7,098 bases of DNA from Gammaproteobacteria bacterium (GCA_007134115.1 SLLK01000133.1:1-7098), one strand, 5' to 3'. Positions 1-6,275 are shown, numbered from the stretch's first letter. Notes: generated by a model not told the origin, from the letters alone. Numbers and translations are program-made.

Positions 1-3
1 AGC

Positions 4-1155
4 ATGAGTCACACCACCGAGGACAGCGAACTGGCGCTATTCCGCGACAATGTGGGCCGCTTTCTTGATGCCGAAATCCTTGCCGATTATGCAGACTGGG
101 ATCGGGCCGGCCCCATGCCCCGGAATGTATGGCGCCGTCTGGGCGAGGCCGGGCTGCTGTGCGTGGACATGGCGGAGGAATACGGTGGCGCCGGTGCTGA
201 CTTTCTGTTTTCGGCGGCCGTCATAGAGGAAATCAGCCGCCGCGGCATGGCCGGCCTGACCACCGGCGTGTCGGTACACTCGGATATCGTTGCGCCGTAC
301 ATTGCGCATCTGGGCACCGCGGCCCAGAAGCAGCACTGGCTGCCCCGCATGGCCAGCGGTGAGGCAGCAGGCGCCATCGCCATGACCGAACCCGGCGCAG
401 GGAGCGACCTGCAAGGCATGCGCAGCGTCGCACGACGTGACGGCGACGCCTACCTGCTCTCCGGCGCCAAGACCTTTATCACTAACGGCCAGCACGCCGA
501 TGTGGTGATCGTCGCCGCCAAAACCGACCCGAGTGCCGGCGCACGCGGTGTCACGCTGTTTCTGGTCGACACCTCACTACCCGGTTTCAGCCACGGTAAA
601 ACACTGGAAAAACTCGGTCAGCACGCCAACGACACCGCCGAACTGTTCTTTGACGAGATCCGGCTGCCCGCCGACGCGGTGCTGGGCGGAGAGAACACCG
701 GTTTCGGTCACCTCATGGACGAGCTCCCGCGCGAACGCCTGATCCTCGCGGTCGGCGCGGTGGCCGCCGCCGACGGCATCATCGAACAGACGCGCGAGTA
801 TGTCACCACGCGCAAGGCCTTCGGACAGACACTCGCGCAGTTCCAGAACACCCGTTTCCGGCTCGCCGAAATGTATACCGACCTGGAACTGTGCCGGGCC
901 TTCGTCAGCCAGTGCACGCGTCAGTACCAGGCCGGCGAACTCGACGCCACCACCGGCGCCATGGCCAAGTACGCTGCCACCGAAATGCAGTGCCGGGTCG
1001 CCGACGGCTGCCTGCAACTGTTCGGGGGCTACGGCTATATTCGTGAGTATCCGGTTGCCCGCGCCTTTATTGATGCGCGCATTCAGCGCATCTACGGCGG
1101 AACCTCTGAAATCATGAAGGAATTGATTGCGCGCAAACTGGTGGGCAAGGCGTAG
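4..1155 (+). CDS. Acyl-CoA dehydrogenase, long-chain (LCAD-like) type
   Basis: FAD-dependent flavoenzyme predicted to oxidise acyl-CoA to trans-2-enoyl-CoA, the first step of beta-oxidation, in the cytoplasm with electrons passed to ETF. The 383 residues match the usual full length. Visible order: N-terminal helical domain (about 8-120), middle beta domain with the FAD/substrate motif TEPGAGSD (128-135) and FITNG (158-162), C-terminal helical domain (about 232-380) with RKAFGQ (270-275), QLFGGYGY (338-345) and IYGGTSEIMKELIAR (363-377). The catalytic base is probably Glu244 in ELPRERL, the position used by LCAD and isovaleryl-CoA dehydrogenase. The position of the medium-chain enzyme's catalytic Glu is Gly365. 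From memory, the C-terminal third closely resembles mammalian LCAD. Only 3 bases precede the ATG, so its ribosome binding site and any upstream start lie outside the window. It converges on thiI. Family is very sure; chain length or a branched-chain substrate is inference. Confidence 0.95.
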   Translation: MSHTTEDSELALFRDNVGRFLDAEILADYADWDRAGPMPRNVWRRLGEAGLLCVDMAEEYGGAGADFLFSAAVIEEISRRGMAGLTTGVSVHSDIVAPYIAHLGTAAQKQHWLPRMASGEAAGAIAMTEPGAGSDLQGMRSVARRDGDAYLLSGAKTFITNGQHADVVIVAAKTDPSAGARGVTLFLVDTSLPGFSHGKTLEKLGQHANDTAELFFDEIRLPADAVLGGENTGFGHLMDELPRERLILAVGAVAAADGIIEQTREYVTTRKAFGQTLAQFQNTRFRLAEMYTDLELCRAFVSQCTRQYQAGELDATTGAMAKYAATEMQCRVADGCLQLFGGYGYIREYPVARAFIDARIQRIYGGTSEIMKELIARKLVGKA

Positions 1156-1167
1156 GAAAACACCGAT

Positions 1168-2424
1168 CTACCTGCGGACCAGGCGACCGCTATCGAACTC
1201 CAGCACCACCGCATCATCCAGCGAGCGCTGTACCAGGCCAGCATAATCCCGGAACACGCGGCGCTCGATGCGCTCCAGCACACCGCGGCGGGAGCTGGTG
1301 CGCGGGTTGCTGCTGATCAGGGCACAACAGTCCTTATACGGCTCGATGGACGTCTGGTAAGTCCCGATCCGGCGCGCCAGGGCCACAATCTCCTGCTTGT
1401 CGAAACCCACCAGCGGTCGCAGTATGGGCATGCTCACAGAGGCGGAGTGTGTAGCCAGGTTATCCAGGGTTTGCGAGGCCACCTGGCCCAGGCTGTCGCC
1501 GGTCACCAGTGCCCGCCCCCTGCAGCCATGGGCCACGGTTTCCGCCACGCGCGCCATGAAACGACGAAACAGCATCAGATCGTATTCCACCGGCTCCATC
1601 ATCATGGCGGCATCAAAATGCACATAGGGCACCAGATACAGACGTGAGCGCTGGCTATAGCGGCTGATCAGCGCGGCCAGACCGGCCACTTTGCTGGCCG
1701 GCGCCTCATCCACAGTCAAACGCGTAGCGGTGAAGTGCACAAAATCCATACTGCAACCGCGCTTGGCCATCAAATACGAGGCCACGGGCGAATCGATACC
1801 GCCCGAGAGCAGACTGACTACATGACCTGCGCTACCCACCGGCAACCCGCCGGGACCGGCCAGCCGCCGGCAGTACAGATAGGCGCCCTCATCGTAGATG
1901 TCCAGGCAAAGCCGCACATCGGGCGCGTCGAGGCTGACCGTGCGCCAGGGAGTCTGCTCGATGACTGCACTGCCCAGTCGTTTTTCCAGCGCCTGCGTAC
2001 GCACCGGAAAGCGCTTGTCGGCACGATTGACGCGCACCGCAAAACCGCCGCCGGTGCGAAATGCGGTCTCCGCCTGTGCCACCATGATGCCTTCGAGCAG
2101 ATCCACATCAGGCTCAGCCTGGCCGCCGTACAGTGCCCCGGACCGTACAAACATCACCGGACTGACCCACACCGCCCCGGGCACGCAGGCGATGGCAGCA
2201 AGCGCCATCTCCAGTTCGTCCGGCGTCGCCGACGCCGGCACGTCCACAAAGATCCGGTCGTAGCGCGAACCGGTGCGCCAGTCCAGACCCTCGCTGCCCA
2301 GTCGATGCCGAATATTCTTCACCAGCCGCGACTTGAAGCGGTCATAGTTGCGGCCCTTGAGCGCAATTTCCCCGTAGTTAACGAGGATGCGATTGACAGG
2401 TGGTTGCTGGGACAAATCAGGCAT
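1168..2424 (-). CDS. thiI: tRNA 4-thiouridine synthetase ThiI, short form without rhodanese domain
   Basis: Adenylates U8 of tRNA with ATP and inserts sulfur to make 4-thiouridine; in many bacteria it also passes sulfur to thiamine thiazole synthesis. From the ATG at 2424 the protein has 418 residues: an N-terminal ferredoxin-like/THUMP region (about 10-170, opening ILVNYGEIALKGRN), then the PP-loop pyrophosphatase domain with SGGIDSP (207-213), TGDSLGQVASQTL (308-320) and PILRPLVGFDKQEI (333-346). Cys366-Cys367 lie in KDCCALISSNPRT; Cys367 aligns with E. coli Cys344. The protein ends about 50 residues later with no rhodanese domain, so the E. coli Cys456 equivalent is absent and the layout resembles Bacillus ThiI. 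The frame stays open to an ATG at 2505, but the 27 extra residues are not family-like and cover a possible -10, so 2424 is preferred, although no clear Shine-Dalgarno precedes it. Stop is 12 bp from the convergent acyl-CoA dehydrogenase stop. Confidence 0.95.
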   Translation of the reverse strand: MPDLSQQPPVNRILVNYGEIALKGRNYDRFKSRLVKNIRHRLGSEGLDWRTGSRYDRIFVDVPASATPDELEMALAAIACVPGAVWVSPVMFVRSGALYGGQAEPDVDLLEGIMVAQAETAFRTGGGFAVRVNRADKRFPVRTQALEKRLGSAVIEQTPWRTVSLDAPDVRLCLDIYDEGAYLYCRRLAGPGGLPVGSAGHVVSLLSGGIDSPVASYLMAKRGCSMDFVHFTATRLTVDEAPASKVAGLAALISRYSQRSRLYLVPYVHFDAAMMMEPVEYDLMLFRRFMARVAETVAHGCRGRALVTGDSLGQVASQTLDNLATHSASVSMPILRPLVGFDKQEIVALARRIGTYQTSIEPYKDCCALISSNPRTSSRRGVLERIERRVFRDYAGLVQRSLDDAVVLEFDSGRLVRR

Positions 2425-2492
2425 CGCTATGTTGGGGACCCTAGCCGAGTCCGGGAAACGCTGAGGCGTCAGGACGGCATCCAAAGCGCGGC

Positions 2493-2498
2493 ATTCTA
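2493..2498 (-). promoter_or_regulatory. Possible second -10 element for thiI
   Basis: Read on the minus strand this is TAGAAT, five of six matches to the TATAAT consensus, 68 bp upstream of the preferred thiI ATG. It falls inside the N-terminal extension that the upstream ATG at 2505 would encode, which argues for the downstream start. No good -35 hexamer lies 16-18 bp upstream (CTGCGC at 17 bp), so this is weak. Confidence 0.25.
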
Positions 2499-2556
2499 AC
2501 ACCATGCTCCCACCCGCGCAGGGCGCCCTCCCTGCACAAGCGTCAAGTGATACCTG

Positions 2557-2595
2557 CCATTATTCCGACCACGGCGGCATGTTGATAATGGTCGG
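2557..2595 (-). repeat. Two mutually exclusive inverted repeats in the thiI leader
   Basis: Two perfect 7-bp stems share bases. Stem A pairs 2565-2571 with 2589-2595 (CCGACCA/TGGTCGG on the plus strand) across a 17-nt loop. Stem B pairs 2557-2563 with 2585-2591 (CCATTAT/ATAATGG). They overlap at 2589-2591 and cannot form together. On the minus strand they lie just downstream of the predicted thiI transcription start, so they would be in its 5' untranslated region. They could be a simple leader structure, a palindromic protein site or chance. I see no TPP riboswitch sequence here. Confidence 0.35.
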
Positions 2596-2626
2596 CAAAA
2601 GCTGACTTCATCACAATAAAAACAAA

Positions 2627-2635
2627 ATTATATCA
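2627..2635 (-). promoter_or_regulatory. Extended -10 promoter directed toward thiI
   Basis: On the minus strand this reads TGATATAAT, a perfect extended -10 element (TGN followed by TATAAT). It lies in an A/T-rich stretch (about 2612-2634) that stands out from its GC-rich surroundings. No good -35 hexamer is visible 16-18 bp upstream, which extended -10 promoters can tolerate. Transcription would begin near 2620, giving thiI a leader of about 195 nt to the ATG at 2424. Between the two lie the overlapping inverted repeats and a perfect 10-bp palindrome, AGGGCGCCCT, at 2520-2529. Confidence 0.5.
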
Positions 2636-2645
2636 GCAGGTTACC

Positions 2646-2900
2646 ATGGCCTGGACGTTATTGATTGCCGTCGCGGGCGGCATCGTCGCCATGCCTGGCG
2701 GCATGACGTTGATTTTCATCCGCATGTCAGCGAAGAATCAGGCCGATCGGGCCGGGCACGCACAAGACCCCTGGCCTGGTCATGTTCCTGCCCATCCGGC
2801 CGTTTCCGTCAGTCGCGGAAACGGCCGGAGCCAGGGCAACGCTAATCCGGCACCACCTTGCCGGGATTCATCAGGCCGGCGGGATCCAGCGCCTGCTTGA
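2646..2900 (+). CDS. Doubtful small ORF with hydrophobic N-terminus
   Basis: I do not recognise this 84-residue frame. An ATG is preceded by AGCAGG with 5-nt spacing, a fair ribosome binding site. The first 26 or so residues are hydrophobic (MAWTLLIAVAGGIVAMPGG, then MTLIFIR), as for one membrane segment, and the first 45 codons look usable for a GC-rich genome. After about residue 45 it becomes Pro/Gly/Arg/Ser-rich and low-complexity, runs through the strong hairpin at 2795-2829, and overlaps the 3' end of the flavoprotein gene on the other strand by about 59 bases. It may be a small membrane peptide, a truncated gene remnant, or chance. The A/T-rich stretch just upstream fits a minus-strand promoter better than one serving this frame. 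Confidence 0.22.
   Translation: MAWTLLIAVAGGIVAMPGGMTLIFIRMSAKNQADRAGHAQDPWPGHVPAHPAVSVSRGNGRSQGNANPAPPCRDSSGRRDPAPA
2795..2829 (-). terminator. Strong GC-rich hairpin behind the flavoprotein gene
   Basis: A perfect 14-bp stem (TCCGGCCGTTTCCG, 2795-2808, with 2816-2829) closes a 7-nt loop, TCAGTCG. A further outer pair, CCCTGGC (2769-2775) with GCCAGGG (2830-2836), could extend it. On the minus strand it starts 12 bases after the flavoprotein TAG at 2842-2844, the usual place for a terminator. There is no T-run after the hairpin on either strand, so it is not a canonical intrinsic terminator. It could act as a U-tract-less terminator, an mRNA 3'-end stabiliser, or a barrier between the divergent units. 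Confidence 0.55.
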
Positions 2901-4275
2901 GGCTCCGCATGAGTTCGATTTCCAGCGGCGAGCGCGAAGCGGCCAGCCGTGCACGACGCAACTGCCCTATTCCATGCTCGGCGGCAATGGAACCGTCGAA
3001 TTCCATGACCACCTCATCGACGATACCGCCCAGCTCATCCCACCGGGCGAGGAATGCGTCATCACTCACAGCCGTCGGCCGGGACAGGTTGAAGTGGATG
3101 TTGCCGTCACCCAGATGGCCGAACGGACATACCCGAACGCCATCGCAGGCCGCTTCCACGCGCGCCGTGGCCGCGTGCAGGAAAGCCGGCACCCGCGACA
3201 CCGGCACCGACACATCATTCTTGATACTGGCACCCTCGCGACGCTGCGCCTCAGGCACGGATTCGCGCAACAGCCACAAGGCCTCACCTTGCGCCAGGCT
3301 GTCGGCCACCACGGCGTCGCTCGCATGCCCGCCCTGCAGGGCTGATTGCAGCGCCTGCTCCAGCGTTTCTCGCAGTCCGCTGTTGCTGCGTGCGCTGGAC
3401 AGCTCCAGCAACACATACCAGGGGTGCGGAGTAGAAAAGGGATCGCGGCAGCCCTGCACATGCCGGACCACGAAATCCAGTGCCCGCCGGCTGAGCAGCT
3501 CACAACCGGTTATGTCGTCACCGGCGGCTTCGCGCACCGACCGATACAACGCCAGCGCCGCTGCCGGATCGGCCACCGCAACCAGCGCCGTGTGCACGTC
3601 ACGCGGCAAGGGGAACAAGCGCATCACCGCTGCGGTAATCACACCCAGAGTGCCTTCGGCGCCAATGAACAACTGCTTGAGGTCGTAGCCGGCATTATCC
3701 TTGCGCAGGCCACGCAGGCCATCCCATATGCGCCCGTCCGGCAACACCACTTCCAGGCCAAGCACCAGCGCCCGGGCATTGCCGTAGCGCAGCACGTTGA
3801 TCCCGCCGGCATTGGTCGCCAGGTTGCCGCCCATCATGCAACTGCCCTCGGCAGCCAGACTCAACGGAAACAGCCGCCCGCTGTCACGGGCGCGCTGCTG
3901 CACTTGTGCCAGCACACAGCCGGCCTCGGCAGTCAGGGTATCGTTGGCCACATCCACGTCACGGATACGATTCATGCGGCGCAGACTGAGAATAATCTGC
4001 TCGCCGCTGCGATCAGGCGCTGCCCCCCCGCACAGGCCGGTATTCCCGGACTGCGGGACCACCGCGATGCCGGCCTGGTGGCACAGGCTCATCACCTGTG
4101 AAACCTCGGCCGTACTGGCCGGGCACACCACCACCGCCGCCTGCCCATGAAACAGGCCGCGCCATTCGCGCAGATAGGGCGCCATGCCGTCGGCATCGTC
4201 AATCCAGCCGGCGTCGCCGACGGTTTTGCGAATTTGCTGCAGGGTCGCAGCATGGTCGGTACGCTTGGACGTCAT
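2842..4275 (-). CDS. FAD-linked oxidoreductase, D-2-hydroxyglutarate/D-lactate dehydrogenase (GlcD-like) family
   Basis: Predicted flavoprotein oxidising a D-2-hydroxy acid to the 2-oxo acid. From the ATG at 4275 it has 477 residues, normal for the family. Visible order: FAD_binding_4 (VAO/PCMH-type) domain about 45-220, with PQSGNTGLCGGAAP (74-87) and GGNLATNAGGINVLRYGN (149-166), then FAD-oxidase C-terminal domain about 225-475. Metal-site candidates are His387 and His394 in FGHLGDGNIHFN and Glu433 in AAEHGIG, the places used by human D-2-hydroxyglutarate dehydrogenase. LWLLRES and IKNDVSVP (351-358) also fit that subfamily. The tail ALDPAGLMNPGKV is typical of the superfamily. A TTG 33 bp upstream is in frame, but the ATG is preferred because residues before it look non-conserved. 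No Shine-Dalgarno is visible, and a possible -10 sits close upstream. It lies 55 bp after the response regulator on the same strand. Family is sure; the substrate could be D-2-hydroxyglutarate, D-lactate or glycolate. Confidence 0.92.
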   Translation of the reverse strand: MTSKRTDHAATLQQIRKTVGDAGWIDDADGMAPYLREWRGLFHGQAAVVVCPASTAEVSQVMSLCHQAGIAVVPQSGNTGLCGGAAPDRSGEQIILSLRRMNRIRDVDVANDTLTAEAGCVLAQVQQRARDSGRLFPLSLAAEGSCMMGGNLATNAGGINVLRYGNARALVLGLEVVLPDGRIWDGLRGLRKDNAGYDLKQLFIGAEGTLGVITAAVMRLFPLPRDVHTALVAVADPAAALALYRSVREAAGDDITGCELLSRRALDFVVRHVQGCRDPFSTPHPWYVLLELSSARSNSGLRETLEQALQSALQGGHASDAVVADSLAQGEALWLLRESVPEAQRREGASIKNDVSVPVSRVPAFLHAATARVEAACDGVRVCPFGHLGDGNIHFNLSRPTAVSDDAFLARWDELGGIVDEVVMEFDGSIAAEHGIGQLRRARLAASRSPLEIELMRSLKQALDPAGLMNPGKVVPD

Positions 4276-4281
4276 GGCTGC

Positions 4282-4308
4282 ATTGTACAGTGCGCCGCCG
4301 CAACACAA
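4282..4308 (-). promoter_or_regulatory. Possible promoter of the flavoprotein gene, leaderless geometry
   Basis: On the minus strand TACAAT (4282-4287) matches the -10 consensus at five of six positions. A weak -35, TTGTGT (4303-4308), lies 15 bp upstream; shifting one base gives TTTGTG with a 16-bp spacer. The ATG at 4273-4275 begins about 7 nt past the -10, where transcription normally starts, so the transcript would have little or no 5' leader. That would explain the missing ribosome binding site. It lies in the 55-bp gap after the response regulator. Confidence 0.4.
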
Positions 4309-4330
4309 AGCAAACCGCCCTGCCGCGCCA

Positions 4331-5095
4331 CTACATGCGCTCGAACAGATGCGTATAGCGCCGGCTCACTGTCAGTGACTCCTCGCGGCCACGCAGCGTC
4401 AACGTCAAGCGCCCGCCAAAATCACGTGTGACGGCCGCCACACGCGCCACATTGACGATGGTGGCGCGGTGTATCTGCCAGAACCGACCGCCATCCAGCT
4501 GTGCCGCGAGCTCCCTGACCGGCGTGCGGATCAGGAACTCACCCTCGGCGGTCAACACACTGGTGTATTTATCACGCGCCTGAAAATAGTCCACCTCGTC
4601 CACGGGCAACAGGCGCAATCGCTCCCCGGCCGAAGCGCGGATCCAGCGCAGCGGTTGCGCGGCATCCGCGGCCTGCGCGCCCAGCGTCTGCTCCAGACGT
4701 TCCAGCAGGGCGCGCATCGCCGGCGGCTCCCCCCCGGCCAGCAGTCGTTGCAGCCGATCTATGGTCTGCACCAGGCGCTCGTCGGACACCGGCTTGAGCA
4801 GGTAATCCACCGCTTCGCGCTCAAAAGCTTCCACCGCGTACTGGTCGTAAGCAGTCACGAATACCACGTGACACGGGAAATCGATCTGCGCGGCCACCTC
4901 CAGGCCACTCATGCCGGGCATGCGTATATCCAGGAACGCCACATCGGGGCGCCGCTCCTGCAGCAGGGCACGGGCCTCGGGCCCGTTGCGCGCCACGCCG
5001 GCCACTGTGGCCTGCGGCCACAGGCGTTGTAACCGCTGATGCAGATCGGCAGCCAGCTCGGCTTCATCATCGGCAACCAGTAATTTCGCTTTCAT
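4331..5095 (-). CDS. LytTR-family response regulator
   Basis: Cytoplasmic DNA-binding response regulator of 254 residues, the usual length for the REC-LytTR (AlgR/LytR) class. The receiver domain spans about 3-120, with the acidic pair Asp9/Asp10, phospho-acceptor Asp56 in FLDIRMPGMSG, Thr81 in FVTAYDQYAVEAF and Lys101 in YLLKPVSDERL. A linker follows, then a LytTR domain from about 149 to the C-terminus, containing VDEVDYFQARDKYTSV, FWQIHRATIVN and the end motif VSRRYTHLFERM. The start is firm: ATG overlaps the kinase TGA as ATGA, and GGAG lies 8 nt upstream inside the kinase gene. The overlap implies translational coupling, and the kinase next door is almost certainly its phospho-donor. Target genes are not shown by the sequence. 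Candidate binding repeats lie upstream of the kinase, so autoregulation is possible. I would not name it algR, because the context differs. Confidence 0.95.
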   Translation of the reverse strand: MKAKLLVADDEAELAADLHQRLQRLWPQATVAGVARNGPEARALLQERRPDVAFLDIRMPGMSGLEVAAQIDFPCHVVFVTAYDQYAVEAFEREAVDYLLKPVSDERLVQTIDRLQRLLAGGEPPAMRALLERLEQTLGAQAADAAQPLRWIRASAGERLRLLPVDEVDYFQARDKYTSVLTAEGEFLIRTPVRELAAQLDGGRFWQIHRATIVNVARVAAVTRDFGGRLTLTLRGREESLTVSRRYTHLFERM

Positions 5096-6156
5096 GCCCC
5101 GCGCTCCATCGCCACCGGCACCCGCAACGTAGCGCAGACACCACCCGTGGCATTTTCCTCTATGCGCAGCGCCCCCTGCCCGTCATACAGCACAGCCAGG
5201 CGCTCGCGAATATTACTCAGCCCGACGCCCTGATCTCCACCGGCGTCCGGTTGCAGCCCCACACCGTTATCAGTCACGCAAACCTCCAGCATGGAGCCGT
5301 CCTGCTGCGCGCTGATCTCCAGCTGCCCGCCGGCCACCGCCGGCTCCAGGCCGTGACCAATGGCATTTTCCACCAGTGGCTGCAGCAACATCGGCGCCAG
5401 CGGCAACTCGGTCACGCCCGGCGCCAGGTGTTCGCGCCATTGCAGACGCTCACCCATGCGTATGGCCATGATGTCCAGGTAGGCGCGGATGACCTCGAGC
5501 TCGTCTCCCAGGGTTGCGTGCTCGCTGCGGCTGTGACTCAGCGAACTGCGCAGGTAGGCAGTCAACCTCTGCAGCATATGACGGCCACGCGGCACATCGG
5601 AAGCCAGCAAGCTGTCCACATTGGCCAGCGTGTTGAACAGGAAATGCGGCTCGATCTGCGCCTGCAACAGGCGCAACTGCATCAGCATACGCTCGCGCTC
5701 CGCCAGCAAGCGCTGTATACGGGTTTCCTGAAGCACTTCATGCACATCGGCAAGCTGCTCGCGCTGTCGGAAGAAATAGGTCGCAATGGTCCCGAACAGC
5801 AAGCCGATGAGCACCACCTGCAGGAACAGGTCCCGCGACCATGCCGTGTCATCCAGCTCGCGACCGGTGACGACCAACGCCAGCGCGGTACCCACCACCG
5901 CACCGGCAAGCACACCCAGCGCCACCAGCCAGGGACGTTCCGGACCCCGCCGCAACCCCAGCAGTGTCATGATGAAAAAAATACTCAGCCCGATGCATTG
6001 CGCGGAGATGATGTTGTCGAACAACTCACCGCCAAAGCCGATGAGCGTGAGGAACAGCCCGATCACGGTATTGAACACCAGCACCACGAGCACGCGCAGC
6101 AGAAACGGCATGCGAATCCAGGCCGCCGAGATTTTCTGTGATGATGTCGTGGTCAT
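5092..6156 (-). CDS. LytS-like sensor histidine kinase, four TM segments
   Basis: Inner-membrane sensor kinase of the His_kinase (LytS/YehU/AlgZ) class, 354 residues from the ATG at 6156. Four hydrophobic segments lie at about 16-38, 47-67, 76-97 and 109-129, with short loops and no large periplasmic sensor domain. A charged coiled-coil-like helix (about 130-168) leads to the H-box QIEPHFLFNTLANV, with phospho-acceptor His171. The ATPase domain shows the N-box LLQPLVENAIGHG (Asn264), DNGVGL (296-301) and GVGLSNIRERL (310-320), so the kinase looks active. A GTG seven codons earlier is in frame, but AGGA sits 6 nt before the ATG, which decides the start. Its TGA overlaps the regulator ATG by four bases. 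The signal is unknown; the compact membrane domain suggests a membrane-embedded signal or a partner protein. The outer-membrane barrel gene lies 119 bp upstream on the same strand. Confidence 0.93.
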   Translation of the reverse strand: MTTTSSQKISAAWIRMPFLLRVLVVLVFNTVIGLFLTLIGFGGELFDNIISAQCIGLSIFFIMTLLGLRRGPERPWLVALGVLAGAVVGTALALVVTGRELDDTAWSRDLFLQVVLIGLLFGTIATYFFRQREQLADVHEVLQETRIQRLLAERERMLMQLRLLQAQIEPHFLFNTLANVDSLLASDVPRGRHMLQRLTAYLRSSLSHSRSEHATLGDELEVIRAYLDIMAIRMGERLQWREHLAPGVTELPLAPMLLQPLVENAIGHGLEPAVAGGQLEISAQQDGSMLEVCVTDNGVGLQPDAGGDQGVGLSNIRERLAVLYDGQGALRIEENATGGVCATLRVPVAMERGA

Positions 6157-6162
6157 GGCTGT

Positions 6163-6166
6163 TCCT
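6163..6166 (-). promoter_or_regulatory. Ribosome binding site deciding the kinase start
   Basis: On the minus strand AGGA lies 6 nt before the ATG at 6156. The in-frame GTG at 6177 lacks a comparable site, so the shorter kinase is preferred. Confidence 0.6.
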
Positions 6167-6183
6167 GACTTGGGCACCCCGGC

Positions 6184-6189
6184 ATCTTA
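6184..6189 (-). promoter_or_regulatory. Possible -10 element of the kinase-regulator operon
   Basis: On the minus strand this reads TAAGAT, five of six consensus matches, 27 bp upstream of the kinase ATG. No normal -35 is present at 16-18 bp (GGAACG or CGGAAC), as would fit an activator-dependent promoter. One copy of an imperfect direct repeat (6191-6207) fills what would be the spacer. An 8-bp inverted repeat (6179-6186 with 6212-6219, CCGGCATC/GATGCCGG) brackets the element. Confidence 0.3.
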
Positions 6190-6190
6190 G

Positions 6191-6273
6191 CTGATCTGCT
6201 CATCACGTTCCGATGCCGGACCTGCAGCAGTGACTGAGCATCCCGCCAGGGAAACGCTGATCTATTCGTCACG
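6191..6273. repeat. Imperfect 17-bp direct repeat upstream of the kinase gene
   Basis: On the plus strand CTGATCTGCTCATCACG (6191-6207) and CTGATCTATTCGTCACG (6257-6273) agree at 14 of 17 positions and start 66 bp apart, about six helical turns. They sit at the two ends of the gap between the barrel gene and the kinase gene. The right copy contains CTATTCGTC (6262-6270), seven of nine matches to the AlgR site CCGTTCGTC as I recall it; the left copy has six of nine at CTGCTCATC. LytTR regulators commonly bind pairs of direct repeats, so these are candidate sites for the regulator encoded downstream. A further partial copy, GAACTGCTCATCACG at 7032-7046, is inside the barrel coding sequence and may be chance. 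Confidence 0.4.
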
Positions 6274-6275
6274 TC

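Noticed and set aside
1156..1167. Bidirectional terminator between the convergent acyl-CoA dehydrogenase and thiI genes
   Set aside because: Only 12 bp separate the two stop codons and no hairpin or T-run is visible there. Termination must occur inside the opposing genes or by another mechanism.
1735..2499. Long open frame (254 codons) on the plus strand opposite thiI
   Set aside because: It is the complement of a clearly conserved ThiI and encodes a His/Arg/Gln/Ala-rich sequence with no recognisable motifs, as expected of an antisense shadow in GC-rich DNA.
2425..2505. 27-residue N-terminal extension of ThiI from the ATG at 2505
   Set aside because: The extension is not family-like and covers a possible -10 (TAGAAT). 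ThiI proteins normally start a few residues before the ILVNYGEI-type strand, so 2424 was used, though the longer start is not excluded.
2425..2620. TPP riboswitch upstream of thiI
   Set aside because: I looked because ThiI can serve thiamine synthesis, but the conserved CUGAGA-type core and the expected arrangement are not visible on the minus strand.
2782..4101. Consecutive plus-strand frames opposite the FAD-linked oxidoreductase
   Set aside because: They are antisense shadows with no family motifs. The minus strand encodes an intact flavoprotein with FAD and metal-site motifs.
5251..6141. Open frame of 296 codons on the plus strand opposite the histidine kinase
   Set aside because: Its Gln/His-rich composition arises from antisense reading of Leu/Val/Ala-rich kinase codons. 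The minus-strand frame has all kinase boxes.
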